Source of the DNA: Rheinheimera aquimaris
GTDB taxonomy: Bacteria > Pseudomonadota > Gammaproteobacteria > Enterobacterales > Alteromonadaceae
Reading direction: 5' to 3'
NCBI RefSeq assembly: GCF_020531985.1
Contig: NZ_JAJAVQ010000001.1
Coordinates: forward strand, 806,001-870,000
Length of the DNA: 64,000 bases
The notes under the pieces were generated by a model. The model had not been told where the DNA came from and did not search any database. It saw nothing but the letters and a program-made list of their open reading frames with translations. Of the stretch, positions 36,241 to 44,899 are shown piece after piece (within the stretch, counting starts at the first letter, position 1; each line of letters starts with the position of its first letter). Position numbers and translations under genes: made by a program.

Positions 36241-36975
36241 TTACTCCTCTACCAGCGCTTTAACCCAGGGCCGGTGCTGCTCGTTTTGCAATATTGCAGT
36301 TCGCAGCCGCAGGCACACTAAAGCCAGCATTAATACCTTAAATGCCAGAATACTGATTAACAGCGGCCATAGCATGCTGGGGTCAATAGATGGTTTGGCA
36401 AATTTGGTAATAGACGCACCCTGATGCAAAGTGTTCCACCATTCCACTGAAAAATGGATAACCGGCAGGTTAATAACCCCAATTACCGCCAGCAGAGACG
36501 CCGCTTTTGCACCGGTCTGGCGATCAGAAAAGGCACCACTTAGAGCGATAACGCCTAAATACAAAAACAACAGAATCAGCTCTGATGTCAGTCTGGCATC
36601 CCAAACCCACCAGGTGCCCCACATCGGTTTGCCCCATGCCATACCGGTAATAAGAGCAATAGCGGTGTAAACAGCACCTATCGGCGCTATCGCAGTAACT
36701 GACCATTGGGCCACCTTGACCTGCCATACCAGCGCAATAAAAGCGGCAATCGCCATAGCAGAGTATGTGCCCATCGACATAATGGCCGATGGCACATGAA
36801 TATGAATAATACGGTAGCTGTCGCCCTGCTGATAATCAGGCGGCGTAAATGCCAGCCCCCAGATATTGCCCAAGGCTAAAAGAGCAACGCCAGACAGCAT
36901 TAACCACGGATAAAAACGCCCACACAACCGGTATACGGTTTCCGGCTTGGCATAAGGATGCAACCACTTAAACAT
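36241..36975 (-). CDS. ccmC: Haem handling protein CcmC
   Basis: A 244-residue, six-helix membrane protein with the Trp-rich motif MWGTWWVWDARLTSE and flanking periplasmic histidines (HIHVPSA, HFSVEWWNTLHQG). It attaches haem to CcmE. Ends 2 bases before ccmD starts on the same transcript; length typical. Confidence 0.97.
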   Translation of the reverse strand: MFKWLHPYAKPETVYRLCGRFYPWLMLSGVALLALGNIWGLAFTPPDYQQGDSYRIIHIHVPSAIMSMGTYSAMAIAAFIALVWQVKVAQWSVTAIAPIGAVYTAIALITGMAWGKPMWGTWWVWDARLTSELILLFLYLGVIALSGAFSDRQTGAKAASLLAVIGVINLPVIHFSVEWWNTLHQGASITKFAKPSIDPSMLWPLLISILAFKVLMLALVCLRLRTAILQNEQHRPWVKALVEE

Positions 36976-36976
36976 A

Positions 36977-37642
36977 TCAGCTCACATTCAGTTTTAGTGC
37001 GCTGATCACCGCCAACGGGATCAGCGCCATTGCAAACAACAACATGGCCAGCATAATAGCGAGCTGCCCGTGATAAGGCAGCCCCATTGCCGCAGCTTCC
37101 ATTGCAGAGCTGGCAAAAATCAGCAAAGGAATATACAGCGGCAGGATAAGCAGTGCCAGTAAAATACCACCTTTGTCGGCAGATACCGTCAAGGCTGCGC
37201 CCATAACACTGAGCAGACTGAGCAGCGGCGTTCCCAGTAACAGCGTCAGTAACATCGCCACAAACTCTGCACTGTTAATACTCAGCAGTAACGCCACCAG
37301 TGGCGATAGCAGAACCAGTGGTAAGCCGGTGCTAAGCCAGTTTGTAAACAGCTTGGCCAGCACAAAACTAAGTAATGGCTGGCGTGCCGCCACCAGTTGT
37401 TCAACTACCCCATTACGATAATCGTCTTTAAACAACCGTTCCGCTGCCAGAAGCACGCTCAACAAAGCGGCAATCCAGACAATGCCAGGCGCCATCAGGC
37501 GCAGTAAATTCGGCTCTGGCCCGACACCCAGCGGAAACAAACTCAACACTATGACAAAAAACAGTACCGGATTCAGCCAGTCTGCTTTTTGCCGCGCCAG
37601 CAAGCGCAGCTCTCGCTGCACAAAAGTACTCAGCGCTACCAT
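36977..37642 (-). CDS. ccmB: Haem exporter ABC permease CcmB
   Basis: A 221-residue, six-helix membrane permease. The N-terminus ALSTFVQRELRLLARQKADWLNP is characteristic. With CcmA it forms the ABC module that drives release of haem-loaded CcmE. Overlaps ccmA by 7 bases, and ccmC follows after one base. Confidence 0.96.
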   Translation of the reverse strand: MVALSTFVQRELRLLARQKADWLNPVLFFVIVLSLFPLGVGPEPNLLRLMAPGIVWIAALLSVLLAAERLFKDDYRNGVVEQLVAARQPLLSFVLAKLFTNWLSTGLPLVLLSPLVALLLSINSAEFVAMLLTLLLGTPLLSLLSVMGAALTVSADKGGILLALLILPLYIPLLIFASSAMEAAAMGLPYHGQLAIMLAMLLFAMALIPLAVISALKLNVS

Positions 37643-38334
37643 CGGTATGCCAGCTCCAGCGTGGTTTGTCTGGTAAATGCCATGCTGAGGTTTTGATGAG
37701 TGGTCAGCACTATGGCGCCACCTTGTTGCAAATGTTCCGCAAAATGTTGCTGCAACATCGCTATAGCCGTTTGATCCAACGCCGTGAAGGGTTCATCCAG
37801 TATCCATAACTGGCGTCTGGTAAACCATAACCTGGCCAGTGACACCCTGCGCTGCTGCCCCGCCGACAACATCCTACAGGGAATATCCTCCAGCCCAGCC
37901 AGGCCAAGCTCGGCCAGCAAAGCAAAATCATCTGCCTTAGCGATACCTGAGGCTGAGCGCCAGAAGCTGAGGTTCTCCAGTGCGGTTAATTGCTCATGAA
38001 TACCGCTTTGGTGGCCGATATAACAAAGATTAGCGGCATAATCGCTGGCTACCGCTGTTAAAGGCTGTTGGCGGTAATACAAGCTGCCATCGTCAGGGGC
38101 TACAAGGGCAGCCAGAATACGCAGTAATGAGCTTTTACCAGCTCCATTTTTTCCGGCGATCTGAACTAACTCGCCCGCATGCACCCTGAAATCAAGCTGT
38201 TCAAACAATACGCGGTCCTGCCGGATACAACACAGGCCTGCGCCATGCAACAGCAACTCGTCGGTGGGTACGGGATAAGGTTGTGGTGTGATCACTAATA
38301 TCTGGCTATCGACGACAGTAAAAATTGGGCGCAT
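37636..38334 (-). CDS. ccmA: Haem exporter ABC ATPase CcmA
   Basis: A 232-residue ATP-binding subunit: Walker A GKNGAGKSS, signature MLSAGQQRRVSLARLW and Walker B LWILDEPFTAL are all present. About 27 residues precede the usual N-terminus (LLLHGAGLCCIRQ...), so translation may begin further in at a GTG or TTG; no candidate has a convincing ribosome site, so the ATG is kept. A TATTAT sits at minus-strand 38357-38352, only about 18 bases before this ATG, which also favours a later start. First gene of the ccm operon. Confidence 0.92.
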   Translation of the reverse strand: MRPIFTVVDSQILVITPQPYPVPTDELLLHGAGLCCIRQDRVLFEQLDFRVHAGELVQIAGKNGAGKSSLLRILAALVAPDDGSLYYRQQPLTAVASDYAANLCYIGHQSGIHEQLTALENLSFWRSASGIAKADDFALLAELGLAGLEDIPCRMLSAGQQRRVSLARLWFTRRQLWILDEPFTALDQTAIAMLQQHFAEHLQQGGAIVLTTHQNLSMAFTRQTTLELAYRW

Positions 38335-38401
38335 ATTACCATACTGACGGCATAATACGAATGCAGCGCGGTATCAGAGTGCAGGAAAAACAGGTAAAAA
38401 T

Positions 38402-40237
38402 ATGAACCAGATCAATCTGGATAAGCTGTTACAACTGGCGCCAGGCGCTAAAGCAGACACTGCAGCGCTTAAACTGGTTGTTGCGCAGGTGTATCAGGGA
38501 CAGATCCAGCAGTTAAGCTCTGACGGTTTTCGCCTGCAGCTTCCTTCAGCACAGGGTGCATTACAGATAGATTTGCCGGCATCAGCCTCAACTTCGCTGC
38601 AACAACTGGTGCAGCGCAGTCTGCCCGAACAGATGCAAAATCTAGCCACACAGCAACAACTTGCTCACCATCCAAAGCTGAACAAAGTGCCGGTACAGGT
38701 GCAGTTTCAGCCGCAGCCGGATGGTCAGATTAAACTTAGTCTACAAAGCAGCACTGCGCCCGTCACGCTGACACTGCAACCACAACAACTAAGGGCACTG
38801 TTGATTTCATTGTTTAGTAGCCAAAATGCAGCTACTTTAATTAAAAGTAGCGACAGTAACAGCAGCGCCGCCCTTGTAACAGCTAAATTACAAACTCAGG
38901 GCAACAATTATCTAGTGCAATTACCCACTTTACCTGCCCTGCAGCTGAAAACTGACGCCCAAAGCAGCCTGGCAACTGCGCTGGCCGGAAGTCATTCAAA
39001 CCAGTTGACCGTAGTGCTGCAGCTGACAAGTAATGATAAAGCGCTCAGTACAAACCTGCTACTTGGCGCTGCACAGGGCCAGCCGCCAGGCGTCACTTTG
39101 CTGGATAAACCGCAGCAGCAGGCACTTATGCGGCAGCTGGTTCAGGCTTTTAACCAACTGCAACTGAGCACAGCCAATAGCCAGCATCCGGCCATGCAAA
39201 TACTGAAACCTGTTATTGCTGCACGCCCCGATTTATCCGGCAGCTATCAGCTGCAGCTACAGCCATCTGCCCAAACGGCTCAGTTACAGTTACTCCCTCA
39301 AAAAGCCCAGCTACAACTTTCAGTATCACCGCAAGATAGTAACCGCCCGATACAGTTTGTCGCCACCGGCTCAGGCAACCCGGCAACCTCAAAAGCAGCG
39401 GCTGACAATAGCAACCTGCCACTGGCGGTACAGCAAGCCTGGCGAAACTTATTACCTCTGCTGTCAACCCGCCCGGATCTGTTAGCTGATTTGCCAGAAT
39501 TACCGGAACCGGTACAGCAGGTGCTGCAACTGGTCAGGCACAGCCAACCGGATGGCAGTAAAGTCTTATCGGCCTCTCAACTTGTCACTCAGCTGCAAAG
39601 CCTGTTACAGTTTCAGCCGCTGCAAAACCAACCGAATGTTCAGACCAGCGGTGGTGCACTGGCGGTCGCAATCCAGTTACTACTTGGGCACCTGATGCAA
39701 AAACCACAAAATGCAGCTCTGCAACCCGCTAACCAAAAACTTGCGCAACTGATTAATTCTCTGGAACCTGCGCAGGCCAGTAGCCTGCTGCGGCAGTTGG
39801 CCAGTCATAGCAGTACTTTACAGCAAAGTCAGCTGGCGACGCTTGACAGTAATCAGGCCACCCAACAGCATCTGTTGTTGCAGCTACCACTGCAACAGGG
39901 GGAGCAGTCTGTATTTAGCCAGATTCAGTTGGAGCAACGTGAGGCAGACGGCAAACAGCAGTCAGGCAAAGAAACGCAATGGCAATTGACGATGCGGTTT
40001 GAACTGCAACAATTGGGAGCACTACTGGTGGTTGCCAAACTGCAACAACAGCAGCTGCAGTTGCAGTTTTATACTGAGCAACAAGAAGCAAAGCAGCTGG
40101 CGGACCGCTTCTTACCTATTCTGAAAGACCGTTGTACTATGCAGGGTCTGGTTGTTAGTGAAGCAGAATGCGTGCTGGGCAAAATTCCGGATACGCTGTT
40201 GCCGCGGGCCAATAGTTTGCTGGCAATAAAGGTGTGA
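38402..40237 (+). CDS. FliK-like flagellar hook-length control protein (second copy, Gln-rich)
   Basis: A 611-residue, Gln/Leu/Ser-rich protein. The first 500 residues are low-complexity, with repeated Q-L-Q-L-Q tracts. The C-terminal 110 residues (WQLTMRFELQQLGALLVVAKL...LLAIKV) fit the shape of the FliK Flg_hook domain (PF02120), though the canonical LxPxxLG motif is not obvious. It is distinct from the operon fliK at 60199-61947. It is coupled to the next gene, a FlhB C-domain protein, by TGATG, reproducing the FliK-FlhB substrate-switch partnership. Role inferred. Confidence 0.78.
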   Translation: MNQINLDKLLQLAPGAKADTAALKLVVAQVYQGQIQQLSSDGFRLQLPSAQGALQIDLPASASTSLQQLVQRSLPEQMQNLATQQQLAHHPKLNKVPVQVQFQPQPDGQIKLSLQSSTAPVTLTLQPQQLRALLISLFSSQNAATLIKSSDSNSSAALVTAKLQTQGNNYLVQLPTLPALQLKTDAQSSLATALAGSHSNQLTVVLQLTSNDKALSTNLLLGAAQGQPPGVTLLDKPQQQALMRQLVQAFNQLQLSTANSQHPAMQILKPVIAARPDLSGSYQLQLQPSAQTAQLQLLPQKAQLQLSVSPQDSNRPIQFVATGSGNPATSKAAADNSNLPLAVQQAWRNLLPLLSTRPDLLADLPELPEPVQQVLQLVRHSQPDGSKVLSASQLVTQLQSLLQFQPLQNQPNVQTSGGALAVAIQLLLGHLMQKPQNAALQPANQKLAQLINSLEPAQASSLLRQLASHSSTLQQSQLATLDSNQATQQHLLLQLPLQQGEQSVFSQIQLEQREADGKQQSGKETQWQLTMRFELQQLGALLVVAKLQQQQLQLQFYTEQQEAKQLADRFLPILKDRCTMQGLVVSEAECVLGKIPDTLLPRANSLLAIKV

Positions 40238-40551
40238 TGATAAACATGACTGACGATAAATATAAAACAGCAACAGCACTACAATATGCCGGTAAACAGG
40301 CCCCTACGGTAACAGCAAAAGGCCATGGTGATTTGGCAGATGATATCGTTGCGCTGGCCAAACAACACGGCGTCTTGATACACCAGGACGAAGAATTAAG
40401 TAAGTTACTAAGTCAGCTTGAGCTTGGCGAGCAAATACCACCTCAGCTTTATATTGTGATAGCCGAATTAATCGCTTTTTCGTATGTGTTACAGGGGAAG
40501 TTCCCAAAAGACTGGCACAACATACACCAACGCATTGATTTTAAAACATAA
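40237..40551 (+). CDS. FlhB C-terminal-domain-like protein (FhlB/FlhX type)
   Basis: A 104-residue soluble protein collinear with the C-terminal cytoplasmic part of FlhB (YscU family): TATALQYAGKQAPTVTAKG, DIVALAKQHGVLIHQDEELS and LYIVIAELIAFSYVLQG. It lacks the membrane domain and the NPTH autocleavage motif seen in the full FlhB at 54601-55728. ATG at 40237 overlaps the FliK-like stop (TGATG), with AAGG upstream; a later ATG (40246) is possible. It may act as a substitute or modulator in export-specificity switching (inference from FlhX work in epsilonproteobacteria). Confidence 0.82.
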   Translation: MINMTDDKYKTATALQYAGKQAPTVTAKGHGDLADDIVALAKQHGVLIHQDEELSKLLSQLELGEQIPPQLYIVIAELIAFSYVLQGKFPKDWHNIHQRIDFKT

Positions 40552-40567
40552 AAGCGCTAGCGCTTTT
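40550..40567. terminator. Shared palindromic terminator between flhB-like gene and DUF2802 gene
   Basis: AAAAGCGCTAGCGCTTTT is an 18-bp perfect palindrome overlapping the stop of the plus-strand gene and lying 21 bases beyond the stop of the minus-strand gene. A-run on one side and T-run on the other suit bidirectional termination, though the T-tract is short. Confidence 0.7.
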
Positions 40568-40588
40568 AATATGTATTTAGAAATTCGG

Positions 40589-41041
40589 CTATAACTGTCT
40601 TTTTTGCTGATGCAGATTAAACAGCAATTCAGCTTCTGCTCGGGGTAATTCACATTCGCGCATAATTTCGTCCAAATCTGCGCCCAGCTGCACCATTTTC
40701 ATCGCCCGGCTGTATATTTTGGACTCCGGATCGGTCATCTCCATCGCTTGTTGCTTGTCAGACAACTCCCGCAACGAAGAGCTGAGTTGATTGTTTAGCT
40801 GAGTCAGAGTTGATTCAAGCTGTAACACCCGCTGCCCGACACCAATGATGCCGGCACGCAACTCTTCCACTTCAAGCTTCGCGTGCTCCTGTTGCCGGGC
40901 ACTGAAATCAATGCGTTTTTCCAGTAGCTCAAGCTGCCCTGCGGTGCGTTGCTTCAGTCTGCGTCCCCATAGGTAACAAGCTAGCATCAACACCAGTAGC
41001 AACACAGCCTGAACTGTTACAGCAAGCCACATCGTCGTCAT
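40589..41041 (-). CDS. DUF2802 protein, single-pass membrane coiled-coil
   Basis: A 150-residue protein: one N-terminal helix (about 4-22), a charged coiled coil (about 35-105) and a compact C-terminal segment SRAMKMVQLGADLDEIMRECELPRAEAELL that resembles a small helix-turn-helix, the DUF2802 hallmark. The frame extends back to 41065, but ATG at 41041 overlaps the cheW stop as TGATG and starts MTTMWLAV. It is the last gene of the flagellar/chemotaxis block, a position DUF2802 proteins hold in related polar flagellates. Function unknown. Confidence 0.82.
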   Translation of the reverse strand: MTTMWLAVTVQAVLLLVLMLACYLWGRRLKQRTAGQLELLEKRIDFSARQQEHAKLEVEELRAGIIGVGQRVLQLESTLTQLNNQLSSSLRELSDKQQAMEMTDPESKIYSRAMKMVQLGADLDEIMRECELPRAEAELLFNLHQQKRQL

Positions 41042-41535
41042 CAGATCGAGCTGATCTCTTCCCACTCTTCGTCACTGAGTAGTTTATTTAAATCAACCAG
41101 GATCAACAGCTCACCCTCACGGTTTGACACGCCCTGAATAAAGCGGGCGCTTTCTTCTGTGCCTACATTCGGCGCGGTATCAATTTCAGAAGATTTCAGG
41201 TAAACCACTTCAGCAACGCTGTCGACCAAAATACCGATAACCTGTTTCTCGGCCTCAATAATAACAATCCGGCTGTTTTCTGTAACTTCTGCCGGTTCGA
41301 GGCCAAAACGCGAGCGGGTATCAATAACCGTTACCACATTACCGCGTAAATTAATGATACCTAATACATAGTCTGGCGAGCCGGGTACCGGTGCAATCTC
41401 GGTATAACGCAATACTTCCTGCACCTGCATTACATTGATACCGTAGGTTTCTTCCTGCAGTTTAAATGTGACCCATTGCAACACAGTGTCTGCGGCTTCA
41501 CTATTTTTAGCAGACTGCTTGGTTAAATTACTCAT
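41041..41535 (-). CDS. cheW: Chemotaxis coupling protein CheW
   Basis: A 164-residue CheW: LQWVTFKLQEETYGINVMQV, VPGSPDYVLGIINLRGNVV and VVYLKSSEID cover the beta-barrel and receptor/CheA-binding surfaces. It links chemoreceptors to CheA in the array. It follows parP (29-base gap) and overlaps the DUF2802 gene by one base. Confidence 0.96.
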   Translation of the reverse strand: MSNLTKQSAKNSEAADTVLQWVTFKLQEETYGINVMQVQEVLRYTEIAPVPGSPDYVLGIINLRGNVVTVIDTRSRFGLEPAEVTENSRIVIIEAEKQVIGILVDSVAEVVYLKSSEIDTAPNVGTEESARFIQGVSNREGELLILVDLNKLLSDEEWEEISSI

Positions 41536-41564
41536 GCACAGCTCCTGTATTAAAACCTTCCCGT

Positions 41565-42380
41565 TTAGGCACTGATATCCAGACCACGGTTTAATAAATC
41601 TATCATAGCGTCAACATCGACCAATACACACATATGTTTTTTGATCAGTCCGGCCATCCAGGGCCTTTTGCCACCAACTTCACGCCACTTAACATCATCC
41701 TGTTCCAGCACATAGGTATTAATCAGTGTTTCACAGCATAATCCCCAGTCGCTGTTACCCAGCATGATAACATACTGATAGTTTAGCTTTTCCTGCAGCA
41801 TGGCGTCATACTTTTCTGGCATGACCCAACAAGCGGTATCGACTGTATTGATTTTTTGCTCACGATACAGCATCACGCCTTTAAACCATTCAGGCTTACC
41901 AATCAGACTGCTAATTTTACCCATTTGATGAATACCACCAAGCTCTTTTAGCGGTACCGCAACTTTCAAACCTGCCACATCAAAAAACAGCGCCTGAAAT
42001 TTCCCCTGACGATAATCTTTAAGTACTGGTGCGGCTACCTGAGGCTGCTGCGGCTCGGCTTTAACCGGCGTAGCTAAACGCTCTGCCACCGGTACATCGC
42101 GTTGCTGTAATTGCTGTGTTTTTTCTGCAACAGCAAAGCGCTCTTTTAACGCAGCAAGCGCTTTTGCCTCTGTATCCGCTTTAACCTGAGCTTTCGTATC
42201 TGGCTGAACCGATGTTTTTGTCACTGCAGGACTGGTGGAAACTACTGCCTGCGACAACAGCTCATTTAGCTGCTGCTTTTTCTGTTCAGCAAGCACGACC
42301 TGTTCGGTCTGCTCTTCTTCGGTTAATAACGCAGCCAGGTAATGCTGCATGACCTTCTGACTGGCAATTAAGTTGCTCAT
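41565..42380 (-). CDS. parP: ParP-like CheW-domain protein (polar array localisation)
   Basis: A 271-residue protein with a variable N-terminal half rich in Glu, Gln and Ala (about 1-120) and a C-terminal CheW-like domain (KFQALFFDVAGLKVAVPLKE... to DVDAMIDLLNRG). In Vibrio, ParP binds the ATPase ParC through the N-terminal part and CheA/receptor tips through its CheW-like AIF domain, keeping chemotaxis arrays at the pole. Gene order parC-parP-cheW here is the same, and its ATG overlaps the parC stop (ATGA). Symbol rests on synteny plus architecture. Confidence 0.85.
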   Translation of the reverse strand: MSNLIASQKVMQHYLAALLTEEEQTEQVVLAEQKKQQLNELLSQAVVSTSPAVTKTSVQPDTKAQVKADTEAKALAALKERFAVAEKTQQLQQRDVPVAERLATPVKAEPQQPQVAAPVLKDYRQGKFQALFFDVAGLKVAVPLKELGGIHQMGKISSLIGKPEWFKGVMLYREQKINTVDTACWVMPEKYDAMLQEKLNYQYVIMLGNSDWGLCCETLINTYVLEQDDVKWREVGGKRPWMAGLIKKHMCVLVDVDAMIDLLNRGLDISA

Positions 42381-43159
42381 GCTGACTCCGGTGTCAGCTG
42401 CAACAGATAAGTCAACAGCGTGTTATAAGCGAAAACACCGCGCGATGCAGATGCGAACTCACTTGGCGGCGTCTGCGCCAGGCTGGCATCGCGAAACTTG
42501 GTATCGACCGGTATTACCGCTGACCATACCCTGTCCTGGTATTTTGCTTTCAGCTCTTTGTAAGCTTCCAAAGATGCCTTAGTGCGCTTGTCATACATAG
42601 TAGGGATAATAGTATAGGCATACTCCTTTTGCTGAGAAGTACGCATCAACGCCATCGTTGCTATCATCCTTTCCAAACCTTTCAATGCCAGAAACTCGGT
42701 TTGAACCGGGATCAGGATCCGATCGCAGGCGGCAATGGCATTAACCATTAACACCCCCATTACCGGTGGACAATCTATCAGCACATAGTCATATTCTTTC
42801 TTGATTTTTTGTAAAGCTTTTTTCAGCATCAGGCCCATACCGCCTTTGCTACCCAGAGACCTGTCCAGTGTCGCCAGAGCCATAGAAGATGGCAGTATAT
42901 CCAGGTTTGCCATGCCGCTTGGACACAGCGACTGCAGGATCTCCTCACTGCTAATATCTTTACCGCGAATAAAGATATCGTACACACTCACTTCCAGCTC
43001 TTCGGCATCAATACCAAAGTAATAAGTTAGTGAGGCATGCGGATCGGTATCGACCAATAAGACTTTATAGCCTCGTTGTGCCAGCAAGCCTCCTAGCGTA
43101 ACAGTAGTGGTGGTTTTGCCTACACCACCTTTCTGATTTGCAACTGTCCAAATAACCAC
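42377..43159 (-). CDS. parC: ParA-family ATPase ParC (polar chemotaxis array positioning), GTG start
   Basis: A 260-residue deviant Walker A ATPase: ANQKGGVGKTTTTVTLGGLL at the N-terminus, DYVLIDCPPVMGVL (Walker A') and a ParA-type C-terminus. The frame reaches 43207, but the GTG at 43159, just past the motD stop with AGGA upstream, yields the family start MVIWTVANQKGG. Located between motD and parP, it corresponds to ParC, which recruits chemotaxis arrays to the flagellated pole. Not to be confused with topoisomerase IV ParC. Confidence 0.87.
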   Translation of the reverse strand: MVIWTVANQKGGVGKTTTTVTLGGLLAQRGYKVLLVDTDPHASLTYYFGIDAEELEVSVYDIFIRGKDISSEEILQSLCPSGMANLDILPSSMALATLDRSLGSKGGMGLMLKKALQKIKKEYDYVLIDCPPVMGVLMVNAIAACDRILIPVQTEFLALKGLERMIATMALMRTSQQKEYAYTIIPTMYDKRTKASLEAYKELKAKYQDRVWSAVIPVDTKFRDASLAQTPPSEFASASRGVFAYNTLLTYLLQLTPESA

Positions 43160-43160
43160 T

Positions 43161-44150
43161 TCAGGGTTCCTGTTGTTCTGGCGGAACGACATCAGGGTTG
43201 TCTTCACGCGTAGTAATACGGATGCCGCCGCCGGGTAAGGCTATCACTTTAATGCTGCCGTCTTGCTGTGACACTTTCTCAAGCTGCCGTTGTAAAACAC
43301 CGGCATCTTCAGTACGGCTTGTTGTATCGCTGTTTTCTGACGACGTTGGCGGCTGATAGCCGTAACGGGATATTGCGATCACCACTTTACGATTTGCCGC
43401 ACGCCCCTCTGCACTGTCGTTCTGTTCGAATGGATAATACTGGCCGTAACCTTCAATTGCCAGACGTTGCGGAGCAGTACCTAACTGCTCCAGTAACCTC
43501 AGTACAGAAGTCGCTCTGCTAACCGATAATTCCCAGTTTGAAGAAAATAATTCGTTGTTGATAGGTTCATCGTCTGTATAGCCGCGCACCCGGATAAAGT
43601 TATTGATAGGGTTAATTACCCGGGTAATTTCGGTTAGCAACGTTCTGGCTGACTGCGTCGCAGTTGCGCTGCCACTGGCGAACAACAGGCCACTGCTTAA
43701 TTCAATAGTTAACCAGTTCTGGTCTTGCTGTAACTTTGCCAGCCCCTGCTCCAGCAAATTAGCGAGTGCTTTTGTTAATTGCTGTTCTACCGATTGCAGC
43801 GGACTACCGAGCAAACGCTCGGAAACATCGGAAAGACGGGTCGCATCTGCAACCAAGTCAGGGCCTTTAGCCTGTTCGAGTGAGGTGCCATAAAGGTCAA
43901 ATTCACTCTGTGCTGTCGGCGTTGCGAGTACTGACTGCCCGGGTACACCGGTACCGGATTGCTCCGGCTTTTCAAACATCCGGGTCAGGCTGTCAGCCAA
44001 TACGCTGTATTGTTCTTCTTTAACAATCGCCATCGCATACAACACAACAAACAACGCAAACATTAACGTCATATAATCGGCATAAGACACCAGCCACCTG
44101 TCCAGTTGCTCTGGCTCTACCTGTGAATGCTTTTGCTTATGACGATACAT
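43161..44150 (-). CDS. motD: Flagellar motor stator protein MotD (MotB family)
   Basis: A 329-residue stator B-subunit. RWLVSYADYMTLMFALFVVLYA is the single membrane helix with the proton-carrying Asp (D25). A plug/linker region follows, then an OmpA-like peptidoglycan-binding domain (FIRVRGYTDDEPIN, LSVSRATSVLRLLEQLG, NRKVVIAI). A Pro/Asp-rich C-terminal tail of about 60 residues extends it. Named MotD because it pairs with MotC after cheB, as in Pseudomonas. Confidence 0.9.
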   Translation of the reverse strand: MYRHKQKHSQVEPEQLDRWLVSYADYMTLMFALFVVLYAMAIVKEEQYSVLADSLTRMFEKPEQSGTGVPGQSVLATPTAQSEFDLYGTSLEQAKGPDLVADATRLSDVSERLLGSPLQSVEQQLTKALANLLEQGLAKLQQDQNWLTIELSSGLLFASGSATATQSARTLLTEITRVINPINNFIRVRGYTDDEPINNELFSSNWELSVSRATSVLRLLEQLGTAPQRLAIEGYGQYYPFEQNDSAEGRAANRKVVIAISRYGYQPPTSSENSDTTSRTEDAGVLQRQLEKVSQQDGSIKVIALPGGGIRITTREDNPDVVPPEQQEP

Positions 44151-44155
44151 AGGCG

Positions 44156-44899
44156 TTATCCCTGATGATAAGCAGACAGTTTACGCTCTATATTTCGGGG
44201 GTTTTCACCATGAGCGATAGACACCAGGCCTTCGATTATCAGTTCATGGTATAAAGTGCGTTGGTGCACCAGGCTCTTTAATTTATTACCAACAGGAATA
44301 AACACCAGATTGGCAAAACCTACACCGTAAATTGTAGCGACGAATGCGGTCGCGATCCCCATGCCGAGCAATTCCGGTTCAGAAATATTAGCCATTGCCT
44401 GAATAAGCCCCAACACCGCGCCAACGATACCAATGGTTGGGCTGTAGCCGCCCATGGCTTCAAAGATACGGGCACCCCGTAACAAGCGTTCGCGCTCCAG
44501 CGTTAACTCGGCATCCAGCGTATCCTGCAACGCACTGGGTTCTACACCATCAACCAAAAGGTTAAGACCACGATGTAAAAATGGGTCCTGCTCTGCCAAT
44601 GCATCATTCTCCAGAGCCAGAAAACCGCTGCCACGTGCTGCGCTTCCCCAATGCACAATGCGCTCAACCGTGTGCTGCAGAGGTATATGGTTTGGTCTTA
44701 TCACCCACGGCAACATTCTCAACCCCAGCTGAAACTGCCTGACAGGTGTTTGCAACATAACAGCTCCTATGGTGCCGCCAAACACAATCAGAAACGCTGG
44801 GAAATGCAATAAAGTGGTAAGGCTGCCGCCCTCAATAACAAAGCCGCCTGCAACCGCCAGTATCGCCAGCAAAAAACCGCTGACAGCCAGCTTATCCAT
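44156..44899 (-). CDS. motC: Flagellar motor stator protein MotC (MotA family)
   Basis: A 247-residue, four-helix MotA-type stator. [15 protein letters not shown] (TM1), the cytoplasmic loop with acidic/basic switch residues, and [17 protein letters not shown] plus [20 protein letters not shown] (TM3-4) are typical. It forms the ion channel with MotD. It starts within the last 8 bases of cheB. Confidence 0.92.
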   Translation of the reverse strand: MDKLAVSGFLLAILAVAGGFVIEGGSLTTLLHFPAFLIVFGGTIGAVMLQTPVRQFQLGLRMLPWVIRPNHIPLQHTVERIVHWGSAARGSGFLALENDALAEQDPFLHRGLNLLVDGVEPSALQDTLDAELTLERERLLRGARIFEAMGGYSPTIGIVGAVLGLIQAMANISEPELLGMGIATAFVATIYGVGFANLVFIPVGNKLKSLVHQRTLYHELIIEGLVSIAHGENPRNIERKLSAYHQG

